The notes beneath the pieces are model-generated. The model was not told where the DNA came from. It searched no databases and saw nothing but the letters and a program-made list of their open reading frames with translations. 64,000 nt of DNA, taken from the NCBI GenBank assembly GCA_017439185.1, contig JAFRTM010000020.1:17140-81139 (forward strand), given 5' to 3'. The stretch's first letter is position 1. Each line of letters opens with the position of its first letter. The position numbers and the translations under genes were made by a program. Origin of the DNA: Bacteroidales bacterium. Its GTDB lineage: Bacteria > Bacteroidota > Bacteroidia > Bacteroidales > P3. Below, in pieces: positions 9,125-18,629 of this stretch.

Positions 9125-9931
9125 ATGAAAAACATACTCCTGATAAACGATGTTGTTGGCGGCAGCCACGTTGGAATGTGTGCCATGCTTCCGATTCTGA
9201 CAAAGATGGGGCACAGCGTATTCAACTTGCCGACGGCATTGGTATCAAATACATTGGACTACGGAGATTACGAGGTGCTTGAGACCACAAAATACATGAG
9301 TGGGACAATAGAGGTGTGGAGACGTCTCGGATTTTCGTTTGACGGAGTTATAACCGGGCTAATGTTCAGTCCCCAGCAAGCGGCAGTGGTGAGAGAATAC
9401 TGCAGGGAATTGAGAAACCAGGGCGCATTTATAATGGTTGACCCAATAATGGGAGACGGCGGAAGACCTTATAACGGAATTGGGGAGACCCAGATGAAGT
9501 TGATGCGGCAAATGATGGAGGTTTGTGACCTTGCCGTTCCCAACCTTACCGAGGCGTGTCTGCTTGCTGGAGTTCCGTATAAAAATGAGGGATTCAACAA
9601 ATGCGAATTGATTGATATCCAACAGCGTATTCATAGACTTGGAGCCGAATCAATAGTTATCACGTCAGCTCTGATGGACGGCAAAAACTGTGTATCGGTA
9701 AGCGGATGGGACTGCTGCTGGAATGTGCCGTATAAGCAGTTGCCTGCGGCATTTCACGGCACCGGGGATATTTTTTCGGCTTTGCTGTTAGGAAGCCTAA
9801 TGTCGGGTAAGGCATTGCGCGAGGCCACAGAGTATGCCATAAGCGTGGTCAGCAGTCTTATAGAACGGAATATGGGACAGCAGGATCCTTGCCGGGGAAT
9901 ACCGATAGAGGCTTGTCTGGATTTGATTTGA
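9125..9931 (+). CDS. pyridoxal/pyridoxamine kinase-type PfkB-family kinase
   Basis: This 268-residue protein follows the pyridoxal kinase fold: a short start (KNILLINDVVGGSHVGMCA), MVDPIMGDGG near residues 103-112, VPNLTEACLLAG near 138-149, and the catalytic HGTGDIFSALLLG near 211-223 with the general base Asp in GTGD. The expected reaction is ATP-dependent phosphorylation of a B6 vitamer in the cytoplasm. The substrate could be another small hydroxymethyl pyrimidine-type compound, but the length and motifs favour B6 salvage. It lies 16 bases after the DUF2147 gene. Confidence 0.8.
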   Translation: MKNILLINDVVGGSHVGMCAMLPILTKMGHSVFNLPTALVSNTLDYGDYEVLETTKYMSGTIEVWRRLGFSFDGVITGLMFSPQQAAVVREYCRELRNQGAFIMVDPIMGDGGRPYNGIGETQMKLMRQMMEVCDLAVPNLTEACLLAGVPYKNEGFNKCELIDIQQRIHRLGAESIVITSALMDGKNCVSVSGWDCCWNVPYKQLPAAFHGTGDIFSALLLGSLMSGKALREATEYAISVVSSLIERNMGQQDPCRGIPIEACLDLI

Positions 9932-9966
9932 CAAAATTGGGTTTATTGGTGCCAAAAGCCATCGTG

Positions 9967-10076
9967 GAGTTCCTCCACATTTGCTCCATAGTTGGTCCAT
10001 GGTTGAGATATGGTTGATATATGTTTGATTCATGTTTTGGCCGTGGCATATAGGAGGCATATAGGAGGCACATTCG
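9967..10076. repeat. degenerate 11-base tandem array, ten units
   Basis: Starting at 9967, ten consecutive 11-base units can be lined up without a gap: for example tagttggtcca, tggttgagata, tggttgatata, tgtttgattca, then tggcatatagg, aggcatatagg, aggcacattcg. Each unit resembles its neighbours more than distant units. The array fills most of the gap between two convergent genes. Confidence 0.75.
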
Positions 10077-10126
10077 ATATTTATTCGGGAGGATAAAGTG
10101 AAGGTTTGGTTGTAAAATATAAGACT

Positions 10127-11377
10127 TTATTTTACAATATTGTCTTCGGTTATGATGGCGGAGGTTATGGTGTTTGGTGTGGCGGAAGAAGTTGCGGTGC
10201 TGAGACGTATGTAGTTGTCTGTATAGCCATAGAGTTGCCCATCATGGTCTGTATGTTCCCAAAGGACTGGCCGGGAGGAGCCGATCTGGGAGCGATGGAA
10301 GGCGAGGAGAAGTTCGTCCGACAGGAGATGAAGGAGATTTGAGCGGCGATGCTGTTCCTGGGGAGGGATGGCAGGTTTTATCTTGAGAGCGGCAGTGTTT
10401 GGCCGTTGGGAGTATGTGAAAACGTGGAGGTAGGAAATAGGAATAGAGTGGAGAAAGGCGATGCTGTCTTCAAAATCCTGAGGACTTTCGCCGTTGAAAG
10501 CCGCAATAATATCGGCCGCAATGCAGGCATGCGGCATCGCCTGCTTTATGGAGAGAATGAGACGGGAGTATTCTGCAGTAGTATAACGGCGGCGCATAAG
10601 ACGGAGAGTGTTGTCATTGGCCGCCTGAAGGGGGATATGGAAATGAGGCATGAAGGCGCGCGACCGGGCCACAAATTCAACCATCTTTGGGGTAAGCAGA
10701 TTGGGTTCTATGCTGCTAATACGGTAACGAGGGATAGAAGTTTCGTTGTCAAGAATCTTCAAGAGGTCGAGTAGCGACTCACCGCGTTCCTGACCGAATG
10801 TACCGGTGTTGACTCCAGTAAGTACAATCTCATTGATACCAGACTGAGCGATGCGGTTAGCCGCCTGGAGGACTTGGTCGATGGTGGCGCTGTGGGCCCG
10901 CCCTCGAGCGAATGGGATGGCGCAATAGGAGCAAAAATAGTCACATCCATCCTGAATTTTAAGGAAGGCACGAGTGCGCTGTTCGAGGTTGTAAGCGATT
11001 GGGAAGATGCCGTCCTGGTGGTGTTTGGCAGGGAACTGCGCTGACTGCAGGATATAATCGGGCAAGAGATGTTTCGAGTCGTTCGGCAAGACTTTTTCCA
11101 CACCAGGAATTAGGGAAAGAGTGCTAGCCGCGAGAGTGGCATAGCATCCTATTATAAAAATCTTGGCATTGGGATTAAGCCGGTGAGCCGAATGAATAGC
11201 CGTGCGGCATTTGCGTTCGGCGGTGGATGTAACAGTGCAGGTGTTTATGACATAGAAATCAGCCGGAGCCGGCCATTCGACAACGGAAAAACAATCACGG
11301 GGTAACTGAGCGAGGAGATGTGCAGTCTCGGCAAAATTAAGTTTACACCCAAGAGTGTGAGCGGCTAATGTAAACAT
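10127..11377 (-). CDS. mtaB: tRNA t6A37 methylthiotransferase (MtaB)
   Basis: I start this at the ATG at 11377 (MFTLAAHTLGCKLNF), the usual N-terminus; a TTG seven codons upstream is possible but would touch the previous stop. The 416-residue protein has the N-terminal UPF0004 cluster Cys11, Cys47 and Cys78, the radical SAM cluster Cys145, Cys149 and Cys152 (CDYFCSYC), and a C-terminal TRAM-like tail. MtaB adds a methylthio group to N6-threonylcarbamoyladenosine at position 37 of tRNAs. It follows a secreted MORN-repeat gene directly; the functional link, if any, is unclear. Confidence 0.92.
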   Translation of the reverse strand: MFTLAAHTLGCKLNFAETAHLLAQLPRDCFSVVEWPAPADFYVINTCTVTSTAERKCRTAIHSAHRLNPNAKIFIIGCYATLAASTLSLIPGVEKVLPNDSKHLLPDYILQSAQFPAKHHQDGIFPIAYNLEQRTRAFLKIQDGCDYFCSYCAIPFARGRAHSATIDQVLQAANRIAQSGINEIVLTGVNTGTFGQERGESLLDLLKILDNETSIPRYRISSIEPNLLTPKMVEFVARSRAFMPHFHIPLQAANDNTLRLMRRRYTTAEYSRLILSIKQAMPHACIAADIIAAFNGESPQDFEDSIAFLHSIPISYLHVFTYSQRPNTAALKIKPAIPPQEQHRRSNLLHLLSDELLLAFHRSQIGSSRPVLWEHTDHDGQLYGYTDNYIRLSTATSSATPNTITSAIITEDNIVK

Positions 11378-11398
11378 CGGAGCAGAGAGAAGAGGCAA

Positions 11399-12436
11399 TT
11401 ATTCGCCAGGGATAACACCTTGCTGCTCATTGAAGCGAGCTTGTATAAGCTTGAGGCAGTCTTCGTCAGGAAATACGACAAATGAGGGGTTGGGGTTGAG
11501 TTTCAGAATATCACGGCCTTCGCTGTCTTTAGTAAGACCTTCGATGCACGATATAGCTGCGATTACCTTGTTTTTGCGATTGACATAGGAAAACAACTCA
11601 TCGCCAAGACGCTGGTAGAGGTCGTCAGGATTTTCGGTAGCAGTAAATGACGAGCCATCAGTAAGGGTGACAAGGACCTTTTTGTTTTGCTGTCCCACAG
11701 GGACAAGGTAGGCAATGCGATAAATGCTGTAGTAGTGAGCCGTCTTGCCTTCCAGGATGAGAATCTTGCGATCAATAAAATAACCTTTCTGCCAAGTCTC
11801 GTCGATAGTTTTAAGTCCGTTAGAGTAATATATGCTATGGCCATCTTTGGCGCCTGCCACATAAGTGCACTCGTGCGAAAGGCGACCAAAATCGTCATAT
11901 TCCTTAAGTTCTCCATCTAATACACCGTTGTTGTAGTTACCCGTGAGGTAGGCTTTTTCACCCGTAAGTTTCCACCAACGGCCTTGTTTTTTACCATCTT
12001 TCCAATACTGGACCTCTGCCGTGTCGCCTTTAGAAGTAAAGACCACATGCAAACCATCTTTGACTCCTACACGGTAGTTGGCGATTTTCACCAGGTTGCC
12101 TTTTTCACTGAAATAGCGCCACTCACCATCGCGATTGTGCTGGAAATACGAGCCCTGGGCTAGTTTCCTTCCTTTTTCGTCAAAAGCCTCATGGCTGCAA
12201 CGTTTGCCATCTTCGCCCTCCCAAGTATTGCGGAGTCGAATGGTGCCATCGCCATAGTAGTATTCAAATACACCGACCTCTTTACCATCTTTGAAGTTCC
12301 CTTCAAAAATTTTATGGCCCTGTTTGTCCGTTTTTAACCAATGTCCCTGCTTACGACCTTGTTTATCTACAATATTTTGAGCGGTCACAGAAACGCCTAA
12401 TAATATGAACGACAATAAGATAATGCGATATTTCAT
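11399..12436 (-). CDS. secreted MORN-repeat protein
   Basis: The 345-residue product has a signal peptide (about residues 1-19, ending TAQ) and then a run of about 23-residue MORN-type repeats with the pattern G-x-x-x-G-x-W/F-x-x-Y, for example EGNFKDGKEVGVFEYYY and KDGKKQGRWWKL. The last 110 residues are not repetitive. Databases often label such proteins as YwqK-type antitoxins, but the signal peptide argues against a cytoplasmic antitoxin. It is divergent from the TonB-dependent receptor and shares a 50-base promoter gap with it. Function unknown. Confidence 0.75.
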   Translation of the reverse strand: MKYRIILLSFILLGVSVTAQNIVDKQGRKQGHWLKTDKQGHKIFEGNFKDGKEVGVFEYYYGDGTIRLRNTWEGEDGKRCSHEAFDEKGRKLAQGSYFQHNRDGEWRYFSEKGNLVKIANYRVGVKDGLHVVFTSKGDTAEVQYWKDGKKQGRWWKLTGEKAYLTGNYNNGVLDGELKEYDDFGRLSHECTYVAGAKDGHSIYYSNGLKTIDETWQKGYFIDRKILILEGKTAHYYSIYRIAYLVPVGQQNKKVLVTLTDGSSFTATENPDDLYQRLGDELFSYVNRKNKVIAAISCIEGLTKDSEGRDILKLNPNPSFVVFPDEDCLKLIQARFNEQQGVIPGE

Positions 12437-12461
12437 AATTTTGCCTATTTATTTCAAAAGG

Positions 12462-12469
12462 CAAAGATA
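12462..12469 (-). promoter_or_regulatory. -7 element upstream of the MORN-repeat gene
   Basis: Read leftwards this is TATCTTTG followed by C, a match to TAnnTTTG, 25 bases before the start at 12436. The gap to the rightward receptor gene is only 50 bases, so the two promoters must overlap. Confidence 0.6.
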
Positions 12470-12486
12470 CAATATTTTTTTTAATT

Positions 12487-14967
12487 ATGCGTTTTTTTAT
12501 AGTGAAAACATATTTTACATATATAGCCATACTCCTATTGTCGCTATTTGGCAGAGCATTCATGCCAGAAACGATGGGTCAAGGATTATTGGAAGGATAT
12601 GTAACAGATACTGAGAACAAGGCACTGGAGATGGTGACCGTGGCAGCAAAAAGCGGAGACCAAACGAAGAGCTGTACAACAGATGAGAAAGGATACTACA
12701 AAATCAATTTAGAGGAAGGGGAATGGACTATAATATTCAGACAAGCAGGTTTTCTAGAATTCCAACAGAAGATACAGATTAGTGCGGCTGGAAAGACATC
12801 GCTCAATTGTACACTAAAAACGACAAAGGAGGTAGGAGTGCTGAAAGCCGCCGAGGTAACCGCAGACAGGAGCGGGAGCGGCACATTTACCAGCATAGAC
12901 CTCGAAAAGATTGAAAATGTAGCCGGACCCACCGAAGGAGTTGAAGCACTACTGAAAACCTTGCCCGACGTAGCCAGCAACAACGAGCTGTCATCACAAT
13001 ACTCAGTACGAGGAGGCTCGTTTGACGAGAACCTGGTGTATATCAACGGAGTAGAAATATATAGGCCACAGTTGGTTCGTAGCGGACAACAAGAGGGAAT
13101 GAGCATTATCAATCCCGACATGGTTGACCATTTGATGTTCTCTCCAGGCGGTTTTGAATCGCGATACGACGACAAGATGTCATCGGTGTTGGACATTAGT
13201 TATAAACGGCCTAGAAAATTCTCCGCTAAACTTTCCGGCTCACTTCTGGGCGCATCGGCCTTCGTGGAAGGGACTGCCAAACGATTCTATTATTCAGCCG
13301 GATTCAGACAACACAGCAACCGATATATCTTTTCCACCCTCGACACCAAAGGACACTACAGCACATCCTATACCGATTTTCAAACGGTCATGGGATATTC
13401 TGTCAACGATAAATTAGACCTGACGTTCCTGGGAATATGGACTCGAAACCGATACAGCCTGATACCCGAAAGCCAAACCACAACGTTCGGCTCGTTTATG
13501 GAATCGCTGCAGTTAGACGTATATTTCGACGGGCAGGAACGAGACTCTTACAATACCCTGCTTGGTAGCCTAACCGCAGACTACCATCCTAACGAAGACT
13601 TCAACATCAAATGGAGTATCTCGGCTCAGCAAAACAACGAGAAAGAACTCTATGACATCCAGGACCAATATTGGCTGTACGAACTCGCCCTCGGTTCGGC
13701 CAGTGGAGAAGTAAACAAATTCGACCGTGGAGTCGGCACATTTCTGGAACACGCTCGCAACTACCTAAATACCGGCATATATAGCACCGAAGCCATAGCC
13801 ACCCACTATGCCCGGCTGGGATCATGGAAATGGGGCATAAAGATGCAGATGGAGAGAATCCACGACCGAGTCAACGAATGGAAATGGGTAGATTCCGCCG
13901 GATACTCAATGCCACTCCCACGAGAGACATGGGGAGACTCTGCCAATATTCCATACACCCCACTGCTGCAGTTTGTGTGCAAAGCCGACAACACAATCTA
14001 TAACGTAAGAGCAATGGCCTTTGTCCAACGCGAACTAAATTGGGTAACACGAAAAAACACCGACTTACGATTGCTTGCAGGCGTGCGCGCACAATACTAT
14101 TCAATATTATCAGCCGGCACAATCCATTCCCAACCGTTGATTTCGCCCCGGCTCAATTTTAACATACGGCCCAACACAAAAGCACGCCTACTTTTCCGTT
14201 TAGCTGCCGGTGTATATCAGCAACCGCCATTCTACCGCGAGATGAGACGGCTGGACGGCTCACTCAACCTTGATCTCCATGCTCAACGCAGCTACCAGGC
14301 CATGCATTCCATAGACTGGGACTTTGCTCTATGGCACAAGCCATTCCGCCTCACAGCCGACATCTATTACAAATATATAGACAATCTGGTGCCATACACG
14401 GTAGAAAACCTGAGAGTACGCTATGCCGCACAAAATATTGGCACCGGATATGCCTACGGTCTAAGTTTGAGGCTCAACGGAGAATTTGTAGAAGGACTTG
14501 AAAGTTGGGCCAGCATATCGTTAATGCAGACCCGTGAAAAATGGTTCACCGACAGTTATGGCTGGACTCCACGCCCAACAGACCAATTGTTCTCATTCAA
14601 AATGTTTCTACAAGACTACCTACCCAAAATGCCTTGGTGGAGGATGAGTTTAAGTCTTGTGGTAGGAACTGGCACTCCCGTATCATTTCCCTATCAAGTC
14701 GACCGCTCACAAATCCATCGTCTACCCACCTATTTCCGCGTAGACTGGGGCAACTCCGTTCAACTTTCCCGGTTTAAAAAACTTGCAAACACCAAATTTT
14801 TCAGGACAATCGACGACATAGCCATAGGCATTGACATTTTTAACCTTTTCAATTACCACAACGTGGTTTCTTACCTATGGGTCGCCGATTACCAGAACAC
14901 ATACTATCCTGTACCCAACTACCTGACTGGCCGACAAATAAATGCGAAAATCACAATATCTTTCTAA
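12487..14967 (+). CDS. TonB-dependent receptor with carboxypeptidase-regulatory-like domain
   Basis: This 826-residue outer membrane protein has a signal peptide (about 1-33), a beta-sandwich carboxypeptidase-regulatory-like domain (about 35-115, beginning LLEGYVTDTENKALEMV), a plug (about 140-230, with YSVRGGSFDENLVYINGVEI, 20 residues) and a C-terminal beta-barrel. No SusD partner lies beside it, so it is not a standard SusC glycan importer; cargo could be a metal chelate, peptide or cofactor. It is followed closely by an M16-like protein and a MORN-repeat protein, probably in one transcript. Confidence 0.88.
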   Translation: MRFFIVKTYFTYIAILLLSLFGRAFMPETMGQGLLEGYVTDTENKALEMVTVAAKSGDQTKSCTTDEKGYYKINLEEGEWTIIFRQAGFLEFQQKIQISAAGKTSLNCTLKTTKEVGVLKAAEVTADRSGSGTFTSIDLEKIENVAGPTEGVEALLKTLPDVASNNELSSQYSVRGGSFDENLVYINGVEIYRPQLVRSGQQEGMSIINPDMVDHLMFSPGGFESRYDDKMSSVLDISYKRPRKFSAKLSGSLLGASAFVEGTAKRFYYSAGFRQHSNRYIFSTLDTKGHYSTSYTDFQTVMGYSVNDKLDLTFLGIWTRNRYSLIPESQTTTFGSFMESLQLDVYFDGQERDSYNTLLGSLTADYHPNEDFNIKWSISAQQNNEKELYDIQDQYWLYELALGSASGEVNKFDRGVGTFLEHARNYLNTGIYSTEAIATHYARLGSWKWGIKMQMERIHDRVNEWKWVDSAGYSMPLPRETWGDSANIPYTPLLQFVCKADNTIYNVRAMAFVQRELNWVTRKNTDLRLLAGVRAQYYSILSAGTIHSQPLISPRLNFNIRPNTKARLLFRLAAGVYQQPPFYREMRRLDGSLNLDLHAQRSYQAMHSIDWDFALWHKPFRLTADIYYKYIDNLVPYTVENLRVRYAAQNIGTGYAYGLSLRLNGEFVEGLESWASISLMQTREKWFTDSYGWTPRPTDQLFSFKMFLQDYLPKMPWWRMSLSLVVGTGTPVSFPYQVDRSQIHRLPTYFRVDWGNSVQLSRFKKLANTKFFRTIDDIAIGIDIFNLFNYHNVVSYLWVADYQNTYYPVPNYLTGRQINAKITISF

Positions 14968-14980
14968 CATTACATCAATT

Positions 14981-16279
14981 ATGGCAAAAAACAAACTTCT
15001 CCCCTCCCCTGCTACACTTTCCAGTTTACAACCCACCCAACACCACAACTCTGCCAATATTCCAATTTACTTGTTTCCTTCCTCGTCAGTAGATATTCTG
15101 AAGATAGATTTCATATTCGAAGCCGGCCCTGCCTATCAGAGCAAAAAACTCTGCGCCTCGCTCGTCAATTGCCTTATAGGAGAAGCGACCCTTCGCCATA
15201 CTTCCCAAGAAATTGCCGAATACATAGACTCTCATGGCATTATACTAGATCGTCATACCGACACCTACACAGCAACGATATCCGTATACGTCCTAAGCAA
15301 GTTTGCCCTTGACTTCCTACCATTGCTCCACGAAATTATAACCGAACCTCTTTTTACGCCTACAGATCTGCAGGTAGTACTCTCGAAAAGGAAACACGTA
15401 TTACTACTTGCACAACAAAAGACAGCCTCAGTGGCACGCAATATATTCTATAAAAACATATATGGAGAGGAACACCCCGAAGGCCGCTATGCCATTCCCG
15501 AAGATGCAGACAAAATTACCATTGACGACATAAAAGAATTTCATAAGAGATTCTATACCACAGAAAATCAGAGTATCACCATTTCCGGAAACTTTAGTGA
15601 CACTTTTCTTGCCACATTCACAGAACTATTTTGTACCACAAATACCCTGTCAAATCCGCCATTAAGACAACTATCTTCTTGTGATTTCCCAATTCCTACT
15701 ACTTTCGAGCACAGACTGACAGAGGAAATACCAACCGCCGTACAGACCACCTTACGACTGGGATTTAGATTAGACAACGACTGGGATTCTCCCGAATATT
15801 ACCGATTTCTAATTCTTTCCACCATTCTCGGTGGATATTTTGGGTCTCGACTCATGTCCTCGATACGAGAAGAGAAAGGCTACACCTACGGCATAAGATC
15901 ATCCCTGCTACTTATGCGCGGAACCAATGCATTTTTCATTGCCTCCGATGTCGATGGAGCAAGAGCATCCGAAGCCCTAAGCGATATTTATAAAGAAATT
16001 CACCGACTTACAGAAGAAGCGCCCACACAGGAAGAGCTCGATTTGGTAGTCAATTATCTGGCAGGGGACTTCCTCCGCTCAATTGACGGCATTTTCGAAC
16101 GTGCCGAACGATTCAACACAATGCGAGCCCTCCTTGTAGATGACAGATATACCAATCACCTCATATCAACACTAGATACCATAACACCTATACACATTCT
16201 GGAACTAGCCAATCAATTCTTCACTCCCGACAAATTTACCGAAGTAATAACCGGTAACCTCGACTCATTCTCCAAATAG
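14981..16279 (+). CDS. M16 peptidase-like protein without the zinc motif
   Basis: I use the ATG at 14981 (MAKNKLLPSP), 13 bases after the receptor stop. The 432-residue protein has the two-domain M16 layout with the C-terminal SSIREEKGYTYGIRSS that carries the Arg/Tyr substrate-holding pair. The N-terminal zinc motif HxxEH is absent: the matching helix reads KLCASLVNCLIGEAT, with no His. It therefore looks like the non-catalytic half of an M16 pair, yet no catalytic partner lies next to it. It has no clear signal peptide. Confidence 0.82.
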   Translation: MAKNKLLPSPATLSSLQPTQHHNSANIPIYLFPSSSVDILKIDFIFEAGPAYQSKKLCASLVNCLIGEATLRHTSQEIAEYIDSHGIILDRHTDTYTATISVYVLSKFALDFLPLLHEIITEPLFTPTDLQVVLSKRKHVLLLAQQKTASVARNIFYKNIYGEEHPEGRYAIPEDADKITIDDIKEFHKRFYTTENQSITISGNFSDTFLATFTELFCTTNTLSNPPLRQLSSCDFPIPTTFEHRLTEEIPTAVQTTLRLGFRLDNDWDSPEYYRFLILSTILGGYFGSRLMSSIREEKGYTYGIRSSLLLMRGTNAFFIASDVDGARASEALSDIYKEIHRLTEEAPTQEELDLVVNYLAGDFLRSIDGIFERAERFNTMRALLVDDRYTNHLISTLDTITPIHILELANQFFTPDKFTEVITGNLDSFSK

Positions 16280-16286
16280 TAACGTA

Positions 16287-18563
16287 ATGACATCAACCGT
16301 CCGACTATTTCTCGCTCTCCTGCTCCTATTGGCGCCTATAAAAGCCATCTCGCAGCAACTGCTTGGTGTAGAGGATTTCTCTAAACTCTTAATTGATTAT
16401 AATAATGGGGCAGCCTCGCTGCCACGAGGGTGGGATGAAGAATTCATATTTTCCGACTCTATTGGACTTTCCTGCCAAGTAGCAATGCTTGGCAAAACTG
16501 GAGCACTCTGTCGTGGACGACTTGCAGCCGTAAGATTAGAAGAAGGGAACTTCTCTCTACAATATTATATGTATGACGAGCGGCTTGCCGTTGCCTTCGA
16601 ACAATCACTTGCCGATGAAGGATACACTATGGTTGAGACTGCGGAGAACCTCTTTTCAGAAGAGCGAACCTATAGACGATCCCCCTATGATAGGTGTATT
16701 CGGTTTGTCCGCATACAAAATACTGCCCGATATAACGAACCCGAGCGGTTATGGATTGCCACAACGGGAGACTTCCGCTGTGGTACCACTCAAGGGTTTC
16801 AATACTGCACCTCTATTGACCACAAAGGTTTTAGTCATACTTATTCAACAGAAGGAGACAAGATACAAGGTCCATACCGGATATTCGACACACTAGGACA
16901 CCTGGTATTTTCTGTCACATACGAAAACGGACAAGCAGAAGGCGAGGCATACCACTACACTTCAACCGGAGAGACTTATATTATCGAGCGATATGCCAAC
17001 GACCTTCTACACGGCGAACGTCAAGTCCTCTCACCAAGCGGAAGTGTGCTTTCAAGGGAACTATGGACAATGGGCTGGAATACCCGCCATGAGGAAGGCA
17101 AAACCATAAGCCGCTTTACATACCATAACCGAGCCAAACAATGGAAGGATAGTGTCGTGCGAATATTCGACTCACACGATAGACTATTAGAAGAACACTT
17201 AACCACTACTACCCCGTCACAAGTCCGACTTTCACACAAAGTATATAAAACTTATAAAGATACTTCACTTATTGTATTTGCAGAATACACAACAATACAA
17301 CAGCCCGCGTCTGCCTTCAGTGAGAAATACGCATGGATGCGAGTCCTCGGTATCACCGAAGGTGCACTATACGACACTGTTCGTACTTTATTAAGCAACG
17401 AGCTCAAAAACACCAACGACAGCCTATTTCGAGACTCCCTCGCCAACGGTTGGACCATAGACTACAGTTACGACAGCAACGGGCAACCCACCCAAAGAAT
17501 AATACGATCATATATACTCGGACATCTCGAAGCCATGAGAGTTTTCGCAGGAACGGGCGAAAAGATGCCTCTACATCACTCTGCCGCATTCCGCGGCAAC
17601 CTCTGCGTGATCCGTGACAGCAAAGGTAAAATCACCGCTAAAGGCTCAGTGGCAGGTGACAAGAAACACGGCAAGTGGCAGTATTTCTCCGACCCTAAAA
17701 ACAAAAAGCCTTATATTCAATGTTTCTACCACTACGGGGAGCTTGACAGCCTATACACGCAAACACTCTCCTTTGATTCTGCCACAGACTCTTGGACCCC
17801 AATAAAGCTCCAATGCCACTATAGCCGCGGCACTCTACACGGAGAATATCTGCTTGCCGACCAAAACAAGAGGGTTATTAGTCAAGGCAATTATCTCTTC
17901 GGAAAAAAGGAAGGATTATGGAAAGAAGCTGACTCATCATACACATGGACCGCCAACTATAAAAATGGTCTCCGTGACGGCATCCAATCGTTATACACAA
18001 CATCAGACATACTTTTCCGACAAGCAACATTCTCAAACGACATCTTACTCTCAGTCTCCGAATTCGACACTACCACCAATGGAGTCATTTCTCAATACAA
18101 GATACAACGAACAAACCAAGGGACTTTTTTGCAACATGGCACAGTGACTAACGATACAATAAGGCTCCTTACCTATCGCATACCGCAACATCTTGTCATC
18201 GCCACTGCAAATCCTCACACACTCGATTCAATCATATCTCACACTTATACCGACGGGGCTGTGCTCGTCGGGTCTGCTTCCGACTCCACCAAGGTATATA
18301 TAACAGGCACACTCTTACGCGATAGACATATTGGGACTTGGACATATACCGATTACGACCAAGAAGTCATTCTGCAAGTTGACTATGACCGTAACCATCC
18401 CGACATTATACGACGCGAATTTTACAGAGATCTCAATAGGCAGCCCTATTCAGGTCCTTACACTTTTCATGGAGACCTCCTCTATAACACTAAATTTACA
18501 CCTGAGTTTCGCCAAATAGATAACGGGGAACGCATTGGAGGTTTCGGCAAAGCCACACACTAA
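16287..18563 (+). CDS. large secreted MORN-repeat protein
   Basis: The 758-residue product has a signal peptide (about 1-23) and many MORN-type repeats scattered through its length, such as GDKKHGKWQYFSDP, GKKEGLWKEADSSY and RDRHIGTWTYTDY. It starts eight bases after the M16-like gene, so the two are likely cotranslated. It resembles the leftward 345-residue MORN protein on the other side of the receptor in repeat type. No catalytic domain was recognised. A strong rho-independent terminator follows. Confidence 0.78.
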   Translation: MTSTVRLFLALLLLLAPIKAISQQLLGVEDFSKLLIDYNNGAASLPRGWDEEFIFSDSIGLSCQVAMLGKTGALCRGRLAAVRLEEGNFSLQYYMYDERLAVAFEQSLADEGYTMVETAENLFSEERTYRRSPYDRCIRFVRIQNTARYNEPERLWIATTGDFRCGTTQGFQYCTSIDHKGFSHTYSTEGDKIQGPYRIFDTLGHLVFSVTYENGQAEGEAYHYTSTGETYIIERYANDLLHGERQVLSPSGSVLSRELWTMGWNTRHEEGKTISRFTYHNRAKQWKDSVVRIFDSHDRLLEEHLTTTTPSQVRLSHKVYKTYKDTSLIVFAEYTTIQQPASAFSEKYAWMRVLGITEGALYDTVRTLLSNELKNTNDSLFRDSLANGWTIDYSYDSNGQPTQRIIRSYILGHLEAMRVFAGTGEKMPLHHSAAFRGNLCVIRDSKGKITAKGSVAGDKKHGKWQYFSDPKNKKPYIQCFYHYGELDSLYTQTLSFDSATDSWTPIKLQCHYSRGTLHGEYLLADQNKRVISQGNYLFGKKEGLWKEADSSYTWTANYKNGLRDGIQSLYTTSDILFRQATFSNDILLSVSEFDTTTNGVISQYKIQRTNQGTFLQHGTVTNDTIRLLTYRIPQHLVIATANPHTLDSIISHTYTDGAVLVGSASDSTKVYITGTLLRDRHIGTWTYTDYDQEVILQVDYDRNHPDIIRREFYRDLNRQPYSGPYTFHGDLLYNTKFTPEFRQIDNGERIGGFGKATH

Positions 18564-18573
18564 TACTAATAAG

Positions 18574-18604
18574 AAGAGGCACTTTTTGAGTGCCTCTTTT
18601 ATGT
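18574..18604 (+). terminator. rho-independent terminator after the MORN-repeat gene
   Basis: A perfect nine-base stem (aagaggcac with gtgcctctt) closes a seven-base loop and is followed by Ts. It ends the receptor/M16/MORN transcript and may also serve the convergent Spy-like gene. Confidence 0.85.
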
Positions 18605-18629
18605 CTGTCATATTTAATCTTATACTTGT

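Noticed and set aside
9967-10076. CRISPR array
   Set aside because: The units are 11 bases with no spacers and drift in sequence, so this is a simple tandem array.
11399-12436. Toxin-antitoxin system from the YwqK-like label
   Set aside because: The protein is secreted and no toxin gene is adjacent.
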